Shown here in pieces: positions 54,779-64,000 of a stretch of 64,000 nt of DNA. Location: NCBI GenBank assembly GCA_963210315.1, contig OY723248.1, positions 1,566,727 through 1,630,726 of the forward strand, in the 5' to 3' direction. Source of the stretch: Rhynchopus euleeides (taxonomy: Eukaryota; Euglenozoa; Diplonemea; Diplonemida; Diplonemidae). A program made the translations under genes and the position numbers. The notes beneath the pieces were generated by a model. The model worked only from the letters and a program-made list of their open reading frames with translations, was not told the origin of the DNA and searched no databases. Position 1 is the first letter of the stretch; every line of letters begins with the position of its first letter.

Positions 54779-55536
54779 AAAAGGGGGAAGGGAGGGGGGG
54801 GGGGGGGGCAGTGTCGGAAGCACGACCTACACATTGCGGGCGGGTCCTGCCTCTCTTTGAGGCGTCTCTTGGCGACCCTTTCTTGTCCTTCTCTTGTCAC
54901 CCCGCATCTCGGCACCCTGTGGGTGGCTGTCGTGGGATAGGGCTTGGGGATGGGGGGTCGTCCCCCCCCATCACCGGCATCCCACCCCACCCACCCACCC
55001 CCAGGCAGCCGCAGCGCGTATTCTCTGCTCCAGCTGCCGTGGCAGGGCAGGCTGCCTGGAGGCTCTCACTTGGCGGCAGGCTATTGCACGCCGCCCCTCA
55101 CATCTACGACCCCACCCCCATCCCATCCCAATCCCTAAACACACGGAGCCTCGCCTCCAGCTGAGTGGAGCAGGGTTGACTATGTGTCCTTCACTCTGCC
55201 CTGCACCTGCCCCCACCATGTATGCCCAGGCACTCCACGCATCATCCTGAACAGGGGTCCGGGTGTGTCGTCACCGCAACTATGTATCGGTGCAGCCGTG
55301 CCTTCATTATGGCTGATGCCATGCGCGCACGGTGTGTTGCACGGTCAGCACGAGCCTGTGCCTCGCCCCCGGGTCCAGGAAAACCCACCCACGACTGGTC
55401 GGTATGTGAGAGGTTCGCAGGCAGGTGTTTTGCTGTCACTTTATGATCCGGCGTGGGAGGGCAGGTCGTTTCTCCCTCCAACCGGCAAGGGGTTCCCAAA
55501 TTGTACTTTTTTTTGTCATTTCCTGGACAGGCTGTG
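54779..55536. other. intergenic / leader region
   Basis: G run near 54794-54807 and C-rich tracts; no gene seen. TTTTTTTTGTCATTTCCTGGACAG ends at 55530, shortly before the next start codon. Confidence 0.45.
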
Positions 55537-55866
55537 ATGGATAACCGGGCGAAATATGACGACATGGCAGCGAAAATCATCACCGACGGCCGGAATGCGC
55601 GGAACGAGATGTATCACAGTGCCAACCTCGAGCTCGAGAAGGAGCTGAGCCGCTTTTCCGGCACCCGCGAAGAGCAGATGCAAAAGCTGGTTGCTGCACG
55701 CCAGAGCAACTGGAACCTGTACACCAACATCAAGAGCTTCTTCTTTTGGTCGCTGTACAACATCAAAGGATGGGTTCTCTTCTACATTCTGTGGATGCTG
55801 GTTGCGTTCGCCCTCTACAGCAGCACATTCATGATGTCGATGGACAAGACCCTCTCCAGCTATTGA
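55537..55866 (+). CDS. small membrane protein, unknown function
   Basis: The 109 residues start with a charged helical region (about 1-62, rich in Glu, Lys, Arg and Asn; possibly coiled coil) and end with one long or two short hydrophobic segments at about 68-103 (IKSFFFWSLYNIKGWVLFYI, then LWMLVAFALYSS). The layout fits a tail-anchored or hairpin membrane protein. I recognise no family. The start lies six bases after a strong polypyrimidine-CAG acceptor, which supports it despite the small size. Confidence 0.6.
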   Translation: MDNRAKYDDMAAKIITDGRNARNEMYHSANLELEKELSRFSGTREEQMQKLVAARQSNWNLYTNIKSFFFWSLYNIKGWVLFYILWMLVAFALYSSTFMMSMDKTLSSY

Positions 55867-56996
55867 TCAGCGCCCCTCCAGCCTGGCCCAGCCGTGCGAG
55901 CCGTTGTCGCTGCCGCCCTGGGTGCTGCAAACCCCCTGCTTTCTGCCGGCACAGATTGAGGTTTTGTTTTGCCCTGCCACGCTGGCCCATTCGTCGCTAC
56001 TCTTGGCGGCCCACATTATCTGGGCCAAACCCTGCGAGTTGTCATGGCTCGCTCGTGTGGATCTGCCGAGGCTGTCGTGTTCACAGCTTCGGGGGGGCGG
56101 GGGGGGGAGTGGTGGAGGGTGTGTGTGTGATATCTCTGTTTTGTTTCGTATTCTTCTGTTCGGCCCCGTTGAGGCCACCGGTGCACCGAAGCACCCTTGT
56201 CATTCCCTGAACTCTGAGGTGGCATGCGAAAAGGCATGCTTTGGAAAAGGCGGAAGTGCTGTAACGGATTCTCATTATTCCTGCCTGGCTACGACCCACG
56301 CAACACACTCCCGAGGGGGGGGGGGGGCAATTGGAACAATCTGGAAACACACTGCCTTGCTAGCACTGGCTCTTCAGCAGCTCTGTGTTTATGGATAGAA
56401 ATGCAGGCGCTCCACCACCTTGGTTGGCGTGGCGCATTGATAGTAGATCCGCGTCTCTCCGCCCTGACCCTGGCCTGAACCACACACCCACTCTGGTGAA
56501 TCTTCTGATAGGAGTGTAGAACACACTGAGCACTTGCTCTTGATATGATTTGCACTGTGTGTCACACACACACATCCTGCTTGCGGAACACCCCCCCCGC
56601 CCCCCCCCCCCCCCCTTACCTCTCACTACCCACCTCACCCCTGCGCTGCCAACACACTGCACCAAGGCTGATGAAGGCAGCCACCAGCAACACCCACCCC
56701 ACTTCCCACCCCACCCCACGACAGGGCTGGCCTCGGGCAGGCTACACAGCAGCCCCACCCGACCCCCTCCACACACACACCGGTTCTTCTCTAGAGGATC
56801 CCACGCCAAAGGGGGGTTTCTTTTTTTGATTTGGAATCAAAACCCGGGGGGGGGGGGGGGGGGGGGAGGAATAGCCGCGCACAGCAGCACCACACCGCGT
56901 AGCTACAACACACATTACAAGGGGGGAGGGCGGACTGACCTGGGGCCTGGTCACCCCCCTCTGTCGGTTGAGGCTATCCGCCACAGCAGGGGTTTG
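55867..56996. other. intergenic / leader region
   Basis: G runs near 56090-56110 and 56315-56328, C runs near 56590-56615 and a run of about 20 G near 56846-56867. No gene recognised. CCGCCACAGCAG ends at 56989, seven bases before the next ATG. Confidence 0.45.
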
Positions 56997-57806
56997 ATGG
57001 AGCCGCCGCCGCAGTCTGCGCCGGGATCGCCTGACAGGCAGCCCGGGAGCAGCACCTATGAGACGCTCGCCGGTGCCCCCCAGGACCCGAACAGCCGGCT
57101 GAACCCTGGGGACCCGGGGTTCTTCCTGCCGGTGTATCTGCTGGAGGAGAAGGAAACAATCCCATACCTCTGCATGTTCTGGTGGGGGCTGACGATTCTG
57201 ATGACACTCATCAACTACCTTGTCTATATGAGGAAGGATGAGGCGTCAGACGCATATGGTGGGCTGACCTCTGCGTATATTGCATTCATCATTGTTGGGA
57301 TGATTGTCTACTTCAGCGCGGCATGGACCTGCTGGTATTGGGCGAGCAAATACAGCACAGATAGGGTTGACAGAAAGAGGAAGGTGATTATCGGAATCGT
57401 TGCCCTTTTTCTGTTCAACGACATGCCTCTCTGGGCGATGGATTACAAAGCGATCACAACAAAGGGGATTTCGCACGACGCGACCCTGACTGCGTCATTC
57501 GTGTTCAACACGATAACATTCCTCATCGGCGGGATCGTGGTGTGGCTGACCTACGCGCACAAGATGTCCTCTTTCCTCAACGCCTACTACTCCTATACAG
57601 CAACCCAGCCCGTCACCTCATCCTACCACACAGGCTCTGTCTTTCCCGAGCGCGGCGGCGGCGTATCGGGAATGGCCACGCCACAGCGACCCTTCGCCCT
57701 CCCCCCTGCCGGGGGTGGGTACGCCATGGGGACTCCCTCCTCAGGTGTTGCGTCCTTCTCTCCCCCTCCGAGACTGCCGCCGCCCACTCCGGAGTATGAC
57801 GTGTGA
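56997..57806 (+). CDS. four-helix membrane protein with proline-rich tail
   Basis: The 269 residues comprise a Pro/Ser-rich N-terminus, four hydrophobic helices at about 57-78, 88-113, 125-146 and 158-183, and a Pro/Gly/Ser-rich C-terminal tail of about 80 residues ending PPTPEYDV. The loop after helix 2 is basic (DRVDRKRK), suggesting it faces the cytosol, with both tails also cytosolic. The acidic-hydrophobic ending could be a PDZ ligand, and a PDZ-containing kinase is encoded at 12691, but no link is shown. No family recognised. Confidence 0.7.
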   Translation: MEPPPQSAPGSPDRQPGSSTYETLAGAPQDPNSRLNPGDPGFFLPVYLLEEKETIPYLCMFWWGLTILMTLINYLVYMRKDEASDAYGGLTSAYIAFIIVGMIVYFSAAWTCWYWASKYSTDRVDRKRKVIIGIVALFLFNDMPLWAMDYKAITTKGISHDATLTASFVFNTITFLIGGIVVWLTYAHKMSSFLNAYYSYTATQPVTSSYHTGSVFPERGGGVSGMATPQRPFALPPAGGGYAMGTPSSGVASFSPPPRLPPPTPEYDV

Positions 57807-58662
57807 GTGGGGGGGGAGTGGTGGCGTGTGGGGGGGTGGGGGTGGAGTGGCGTGCGCACTGTCACCTACACAAGATAAAGCGTGTGTGTAGTGCAGCAGG
57901 GCTCCGGGGGGGGGGGGGAAGGGGCAGGACACAGGACATACGTCTTTCCCCACCCCCACCCCCACTCCCCTCTGAGCCTGACTTGAAAATAGACGCATCT
58001 TTTTTGTTGCTGCTGGCGGGAGAGGAGGTGGGAGGTTGTGTCAAAAAAAACCCATGCCCTTGTAACCCCCACACGCCCCCCTATTCCCCTAAGGGTGGCT
58101 CTTCCCCCCCCCCCCCCCCCACTCCCCACCCCACCCCCACCCCATCCTTTCGTCGTAGTATTTCTAGCAGAGTCGCTGGGTGGGGGTGGGGGTGGGGGGT
58201 GAGGGTGACCTGACCCACCACATACCCCCACCACCACCACCACCACCACCACCACTACCCTTAGTTGTGTGACGATGCAGTGCAGGGCACGTGCTCTATG
58301 CCTGATCTGATTCTTCAGATGTATCCCCCTCTCCCCGGGAAGTTCCACCCTCTCGTCCTCTTCTTCCCCCCTCCCCTCTGTGTGGTTCTTCCGGCGCGCT
58401 TCCAGCGCATGCCACTAACCCCTGCACACAGGATGCGTGGCAGGCACCGTGCCCTCCTCTCCTTTTAAATGAAAATGTGGTTCTGCGCAGTGCCATACCT
58501 GCCTGCACCCCTTGCCTCTACTTTCATCCAGGTTTTGTTCGAGGTAAAAACCCCTCATGACGTGTCGACTGCAAACCGACGGCAGAGGTGTTCCTCTGCG
58601 TTAGTATTTATGTTTCAGTTTTGTTGTGCCGCTGTTTCTCTGCAGTGCAGTGCTGTGCGGCA

Positions 58663-58770
58663 GTGGCAGTAGGGACAGGGAGTGAGGGGAGGGGAGGGGA
58701 GGGGAGGGGAGGGCAGTGGCAGTAGGGACAGGGAGTGAGGGGAGGGGAGGGGAGGGGAGGGCAGTGGCCA
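58663..58770. repeat. tandem duplication with GGGGA satellite
   Basis: A unit of CAGTGGCAGTAGGGACAGGG plus AGTGA and several GGGGA repeats occurs twice head to tail; the number of GGGGA repeats differs between the units. The G-rich strand is the + strand, and four or more G-runs allow quadruplex folding. Confidence 0.8.
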
Positions 58771-59614
58771 TCGCAAGGACACCTCCCGATGGCAGCCACA
58801 GGGGAGGGGGGGGGGTAGGGGGAGGGCCCTGAGTACTGACAGAACTGGGAACCGCCACGATGACACTGACCAAGATCGGGGTGGAAGTGGAGGTGCCCAA
58901 TCACCCGAGTTTTTCATATTCATACGTTTTGTAACAACACACAGACGCCTGTGGAGGCTGGGAGGAGGGGGGGGGGGAGAGGGGGATGCTGTGAAGAGAA
59001 GAAAGTGCCGTGCCATGCCGGGCATCGAACGAACAGCGAGAACCGTCACCTGCAGTGGCGATATGATGGGGCCACTGTATATCGTGCAAAACATCTCGTT
59101 TCCTGAGGGCTGATTCCCCTGTTGTGTGTCTTGGTGGCGGTCCAGCCTGGGAAGTGAAGTGGCGATGAAAAATCAACCCACCACACAGCACCCACAACAA
59201 TGACATTGTCGTAGGGTGGGGTGGGTCCATGCATGCCAAGCGCACCTTGCCAAGAAAATCAAATCATAACACAAGAAAGTGGCGAGGGGAGGGCGTGCCC
59301 CCCGATGCCCGCAACCCCCCGCGCCAGCCTGTATTGTAACCGTACCCGAACGCCCCCCCACCGCCACCCCACCCATCCCTCCCCTCAAAAAGTTGCACCC
59401 GGAAACACCGGAGGGTGCCGGAGTGTCGAACCGTCGAAGAAGAGAGGGGTGGGTGTTTTGCAACACGCAAAACCCATGCGCGATTTGGTTTTTTTATCTC
59501 CCAACAAGGTACTTGTCAGGCGGAAATGCAGCGATAGGGGAAGTGCTGGGTGCTTGCCGTGCTTTGTAGCAGTGTATAGGCTGGGAGAGGGGAGTCGGGG
59601 GGCGAAGTATTGAC

Positions 59615-59772
59615 GGGAATCGTACGTCTGAAAGCTTGAGGATTAGCACCTTCGTTGCCACTTCAGAGGAACCTACACAGCCTCGAGACCTCGAGGTCCG
59701 CACTCAACAAAAAAAGTAGATCAGTTCTCCCACAGTTGGTCTACCGTATAGCAACAGAGAGTACGATTCCCC
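59615..59772 (+). mobile_element. MITE family 3 copy
   Basis: Starts GGGAATCGTACGTCTGAAAGC, keeps the CACCTTCGTTGCCACTTCAG, CTCAACAAAAA and CTCCCACAGTTG blocks and ends AGAGTACGATTCCC, so both ends are preserved. Confidence 0.7.
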
Positions 59773-60229
59773 CCCTCCCCTCCCCTTCTGACCACGCCGG
59801 ACATGCATGCCCCTGCCCCCGATGCGATATACACACGGTGCCCCCCCGCAGTGCAGCAGTGGGTGGTCTCCACCTGCATGTGGCACCCCATCCCCATATC
59901 CCTCTTCCCCCCCCATCCCCACTCCCCTCTGTTTACCGACTGCCAAACGTAGAGCATACCGCCACCCCCCCCCCCCTTCCCCCCTTTCGCTACCTACCAT
60001 TTCTGCATCCGTTGCGTTTTCTGTTTCCCTTTTCTGGATCGGGCATGCGGGAATTCCCCTCCCCTCAAAAAAAAAGAGGAATTTTTTCGCACACTGCATT
60101 GCATGCCTGGAGTACATTCGCTGGAAGGCGGGGGCAGTCAGCTTTGCTGTTGTAATGTTGACTGCGATTAGTCCTCCGAATTCAGCCGATTCTTTTGTTG
60201 GCACTCTCGTGTGAGGGACGGTGCCGCCC

Positions 60230-60273
60230 CTTAGTTCCCCCACCCCACACGTGGGTGGGGTGGGGGAACTAAG
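60230..60273. repeat. 44-bp perfect hairpin
   Basis: A 19-bp stem of CTTAGTTCCCCCACCCCAC pairs perfectly with GTGGGGTGGGGGAACTAAG across a six-base loop (ACGTGG). It is isolated between genes; it could be an RNA 3'-end signal, a small inverted element or a structural DNA element. Confidence 0.75.
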
Positions 60274-60814
60274 CGCGACATGGGAATCAGCCATCCGTGC
60301 TGTGCGAAGTGGTGATGGGGCGTGACGTGGTCTGTTGCGTGTTGTGTGTTGTGTGGAATGCATATGTGATGGCCACACTGTGAGGGGTTGGTCCTGTGTG
60401 CATCACAGCCCACTTGCCGTCCCGTGTGTGCGCCGCAGGGGCAATGAAATACATCAGCTGTTTAACCGAGAGAATCTCATGGGTGAAGGGAAGCGATGGG
60501 TTCCTGTGTTGTCTACAACGAAGTCGAAATAAAGAAAAGAAAAGAAAAGACCAGTTGCCGTGCATAGGGATACATAGGGGGCCTTCGCTCTCGAGGTGCA
60601 GAGGGTGCGGTGGGTTAGCCGCCAGTGTGGTCGCATTCAGTTCTGACGCAGAGCGACTCCCCCCGGCATCCAGCCTTCACAACTGGTTGACCCACGCAGC
60701 TGGCACGTTATATCGCCTTCCTTGGTTGTGCTTTGGGAGGGGGTCTTCCACGCCTTCACACATCCGCCCACCCACAACTGAGCAGAGTGCACCACAAGCA
60801 ACCAATACACAAAA

Positions 60815-61485
60815 ATGAGTGGGTCGTGCTCGCGCAAGGTATGCATTGCCTGGTGGCTAGCGTCTTGAGGGGGGGGGGGGGCGGTCCAGGTCTTTCGGTG
60901 TGAATTGCCGGATGTGTCGCACCGCAGCCACCCAACCCCTGTCGCATCCTGCAGCTGAAGCTTGATGACAAGAAGCTGACGCAGATCTACGGGGTGTCGA
61001 AGACCGCAGCGGAGTTCACCTGCTACTGCCACCACTTCACTGAGGATGGCAAGCACTGTGTGACCAACGGGCTGGGGCCGGAGTCTGCGAAGCAGTGCGG
61101 TGGCGTGATGTACGCCAGCGCCGGCAGTGCCGTGGGTAACTTCTTTGGCGTGTCGTCGCTGACAGTGCAGTGCGGCCCGCAGCGTGGCACCCACAGGGTA
61201 TGGCTGGGAACCTCACACTCAACCAGGCTGCTGTTGAGTGTTGGGGCCACACCGCAGGAAGTCTGTGTTGGAAAATCCTTGCAGAATCACCGGGCGTTCT
61301 CACTGCCCAGTGCAGTGAGTGAGTACTTTCATCATTTGGTTCTTCCCCTTCAGATACCCGCCGCATTGGTGGCACAGCCCAGGGCATCACACAACACCCT
61401 CCCACAGATGTGCCGTGAGAACAACTGCCCCTACGTGAAGAACGGCAAGAAGTGCCCCTTCTCCAGCGAGAAGGACGCGTCATAG
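60815..61485 (+). CDS. small Cys/His-rich protein, three exons
   Basis: Exons 60815-60838, 60955-61197 and 61408-61485 join in phase 0 (donors GTATGC and GTATGG, acceptors CTGCAG and CCACAG) to give 114 residues. The protein has nine Cys and several His: CYCHHF and KHC in exon 2, then CRENNCPYVKNGKKCPF in exon 3, probably zinc-binding. Exon 1 encodes only eight residues (MSGSCSRK). I recognise no family. Exon 2 alone has good coding character; exons 1 and 3 are chosen by splice sites and continuity and need transcript support. Confidence 0.55.
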
Positions 61486-62330
61486 TCAGGCCACCGATGC
61501 ACACATTTTCCCTTTCCCGTCTGCGCCGCGCGGAGCTGCAGCGCAGGGCGTCTCCTGGGCGGCTGTGGCGAAGAAGTGACCATCCGGCTGTGCTGCAGGC
61601 GGAAGGGCATGCTGCCTGCCGTGCTGCGGTGCGGCACCAAGCAGGTGGGTGAAGGGGTGATATATATATGTCTGCGTGGTGATCTCGCCGATTGCATCTC
61701 GAGCGAGTGCTCGGTGCCTTCGACACTGATACAAAAAAAATGCGTACGTGTATGATTGTGTGTGGGCTGTGTGTTCTTCTTCTCACGGAGCAGCACATGC
61801 AGCCTGATTCTAGCCAGGGCAAGCAAAAATGGACAGTGAAAGAGAATGCCAATACACATCGGCATGCAAGAAGGAAAATAGTCGGTGAATTCCGGAAAAA
61901 GAAACGCACTTATTCCCGCGCTTCTTTGTCTGCTCCTCCGGCAACAGCAGTGCGCTACAGCCTCAGGCCTGCAACTGGCTGAGTGAAACGACGCGAGAGC
62001 GTCACCTGGTTCCCTCACTTGGGCACGCTGCTAAGGTGGTGGTGATGCCTGGTTTCGCAACTGCGCATTGGCAAAACCTTGCCCAAGCCGCACGCCAGAT
62101 GCAAGGGCATGGGAGGGTCGGTGAAATTTCGTCGGAAAAAAGTGAAAAGCTGGAGGAGGGGTGGGTGGGTGGGTGGGGAGACGAGTGATCGATGATAGCT
62201 GATGCGGACTGAAGAAACAATAACGAAACGCTCTATCCACAGCGATTTCTCAAAAGGAACTGGCCCTGTCATCAGACATTCTTTTTCGAGTTGCGAGCGA
62301 CGAAGCGTAGCGAAGTCGCAAAGTAATGAG

Positions 62331-62503
62331 GAAGATCGTACGACTGAAGCTTTAGGATTAGCACTTTCATGCCACCTCACATGGCCTCACCACAATCTTG
62401 AGACACACGTGTGCGCTCAAGGAACAGTAGTTCGAAGCTGTATTTTTTACAGTGTACCGGACAGGGTGTTGTTTCGACCATAAAACGAAAGGAGTGCACA
62501 TTT
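62331..62503 (+). mobile_element. MITE family 3 copy
   Basis: GAAGATCGTACGACTGAAGC to GGAGTGCACATTTC, with the flank GCGAGCGACGAAGCGTAGCG as at 43094. The ends are slightly diverged. Confidence 0.7.
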
Positions 62504-62546
62504 CTTTCACTAGTCATGAACGACAAAGCGAAGAGAAGTCGCGAAG

Positions 62547-62690
62547 TGACGAACGAAATGGTACAACCGGAGCTTTCGGATTCCCACCTGAATGCCACTT
62601 ACATACGGCCTTCACACCCAAGTGCGGGCCAGCCAAAGGTAGTTTCAGGGCTGGTTTTGACAGCCGCTGGACAGGGTGGTTCACCTCACA
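62547..62690 (+). mobile_element. MITE family 3 copy, diverged
   Basis: GAAATGGTACAACCGGAGC at the left, CTGGACAGGGTGG near the right; the terminal GTACGATTT is not intact. It follows the previous copy by 44 bp with a repeated GACAAAGCGAAGAGAAGTCG flank. Confidence 0.6.
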
Positions 62691-63054
62691 CCACAATATG
62701 TACGGTTCGTTTTTGCTGGCATCCCAAACCAACCCAGGCCCTCCCCTGCCCCCCTGCAGACTCACACCCCCCCTGCTCAGCACCCTCTTTCGAAAGTACA
62801 CACTGCCCGAGGGCTCTCAGGGTGTCCAAACCTGATGCTTGGACACATAGACGAGGTCGCCCTTTTAGTTCACTGAGTGTATGACTCAGCGAGCGAACTC
62901 CACTGTCTGATGCGTCCTGCATCCACTGCCTCGAGGGGGTACACACGTGAGGTTTTTTTGTTTAATGTAGAGCACTGAACACCTGTTCTTGGTGTGATCT
63001 CCACTGTCACACACGCCATCTTTGCCTGTTCAGGGATGGGGCTCTGCTTGAGGC

Positions 63055-63831
63055 ATGCCTGGATACAGGTGTCAGAAGTGCTCTGCGCGCCGTGAGCTCG
63101 TCTGTGAAGCAACTCAGATCGAGAGCTGCTGTAGCGTTTGTGGAGACGACACGAAGTGGATCGCCGATGAGTTCGCATCGAACGACCCGGATGTGCTCTT
63201 CGCAAGCCCCGATGACAGCGCCTTCACGATGGACTCAAAGGTGAAGCTCCTGGTTGAGGGGAAGCTGTTCAAAACAAGCGTTGCGGCGCTTCTCCGGCAC
63301 GACGGCGACATATCACTGTTCCACGTCCTCTTCAACAACCACTTCAGGCTTGACGTGCAGGAGGGCGCCATCGTGATATACAGACCTGCGAAGTGGTTCC
63401 CTTGGATCTTAGACTACTGCAGGCTGGGCGGGCTTCCGGAGGTTCGTCACCTTGGCACTGCCGAGTTGACGGAGCTGAAGGAAGAGTCAGAGTACTACTG
63501 CTTGCGCGGGTTGACGGCGATGCTGCAGGAGAGGCTGTGCGGCCTTCAGGAGGAGGCCGAGGAGGAGTTCACACAGGCGGTTGACGAGATCCTCCTGCAG
63601 CAGAGTGGCGTGACGCAGCGCCTCCGCCAGCTGCACGACAGCAGCGGTGCCCTCTACGCTGCAGGCAACACTACATCGGAGACCCTGCGCGAATCGTCTC
63701 TCTACCTTATACACGCGCTCGAAGCGTCACTCTCAGAAGCTAAGCGTCTCCTGCACACCGATCCCCTCTCCCCCACTCGGGTCACCGAGCCTCGTCGAGC
63801 ATTCCATGTTGAGCCTGGAGGGCCTGCATGA
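63055..63831 (+). CDS. BTB/T1-domain (KCTD-like) protein with N-terminal Cys motif
   Basis: The 258 residues begin with CQKC, CCSVC and further Cys (residues 6-30), possibly a zinc knuckle. Residues 60-155 (VKLLVEGKLFKTSVAALLRH, then FLLVLFNNHFRLD-like text, IYRPAKWFPWILDYCRLGGL and LKEESEYYCLRGL) follow the potassium-channel tetramerisation (BTB_2) pattern V-x-L-x-V-x-G-x-x-F...F..ILdylR.G.L...EA.yy.l..L. A Glu/Gln-rich helical region follows. KCTD-type proteins are oligomeric adaptors, often for cullin-3 ubiquitin ligases, which is the inferred role. The start is the first in-frame ATG after the acceptor-like site at 63033. Confidence 0.75.
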   Translation: MPGYRCQKCSARRELVCEATQIESCCSVCGDDTKWIADEFASNDPDVLFASPDDSAFTMDSKVKLLVEGKLFKTSVAALLRHDGDISLFHVLFNNHFRLDVQEGAIVIYRPAKWFPWILDYCRLGGLPEVRHLGTAELTELKEESEYYCLRGLTAMLQERLCGLQEEAEEEFTQAVDEILLQQSGVTQRLRQLHDSSGALYAAGNTTSETLRESSLYLIHALEASLSEAKRLLHTDPLSPTRVTEPRRAFHVEPGGPA

Positions 63832-64000
63832 GCTCAAATAGTTACACAAAGAATATGTCGTGGGTGTGTGTGTGAGTGATCCCCCTCGGTGCAGCCGAAT
63901 ACACTCAACACACATGGGGAATACGTGTGGTGGCACCGGGGCAGTGGGATTGCACCAAGAGCAGGGAGGGAGGGTGTCCGGTGTAACGTCTCTGCTCCCA
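63832..64000. other. 3' flank at window end
   Basis: Only GT-rich sequence is seen; it presumably contains the 3'UTR of the BTB gene. Nothing else can be supported. Confidence 0.4.

Larger units (their letters stand above)
57807..60814. other. intergenic, low-complexity-rich stretch
   Basis: No gene recognised. C/G runs near 57909, 58108 and 58809, a CCA microsatellite near 58227-58255, the tandem repeat at 58663-58770, a family-3 MITE at 59615-59772 and a strong hairpin at 60230-60273. Confidence 0.5.
61486..63054. other. intergenic, two family-3 MITEs
   Basis: No gene recognised. Two adjacent MITE copies at 62331-62503 and 62547-62690 lie in the same orientation. An acceptor-like TGCCTGTTCAG ends at 63033 before the last gene; an upstream ATG out of frame (63036) lies between it and the chosen start. 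Confidence 0.5.

Overview
The window is nuclear DNA of a repeat-rich microbial eukaryote. Genes are GC-rich with conventional GT-AG cis introns (pyrimidine-rich, 63-204 bp, phase 0 in the two genes I could splice). They are separated by long non-coding stretches full of homopolymer C/G tracts and inverted repeats. All thirteen host-type genes I can support lie on the + strand, and most have a pyrimidine tract plus CAG 6-60 bases before the ATG. One-way gene order plus an acceptor next to the start codon is what spliced-leader genomes show (diplonemids and other euglenozoans, dinoflagellates, perkinsids). Ordinary 5'UTR introns would look similar, so the lineage is a guess (diplonemid-like favoured).

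Layout. 1-6.5 kb: an EAPP-like zinc protein and a multi-pass membrane class-3 lipase. 6.8-8.7 kb: a terminal-inverted-repeat element built from three copies of one module. 9.2-14.9 kb: an ankyrin protein carrying two separated ubiquitin halves, and a PDZ-TKL kinase. 14.9-22.2 kb: no convincing gene, small MITE-like repeats. 22.5-46 kb: a mobile-element archive. It holds an OTU-protease ORF that looks like a 5'-truncated element, a TA-flanked inverted-repeat element, a piggyBac-like element (TTAA), a three-level nest (outer element, inner element with a transposase-like gene, and a hAT-like insertion with an 8-bp duplication splitting that gene), two elements with shared CATGGTTTSACA ends and 6-bp duplications, and two Mutator-like elements with perfect 9-bp duplications. 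47.4-64 kb: a chorismate-lyase-like protein, two four-helix membrane proteins, a secreted PAD/agmatine-deiminase-like enzyme, a condensin CAP-G-like HEAT protein, a small membrane protein, a Cys/His-rich protein and a BTB/T1 protein.

The host genes do not form an obvious pathway. The strongest unusual signals are the family of elements whose ends are arrays of short self-complementary words (CAGAATTCTG, TCTTATAAGA, CTAGCGGGAG, GTCGAC and others) with defined target-site duplications, the 6-bp-duplication CATGGTTTSACA group in particular, and the split-ubiquitin ankyrin protein. Calls rest on reading the sequence and on remembered family signatures; no database search was run.
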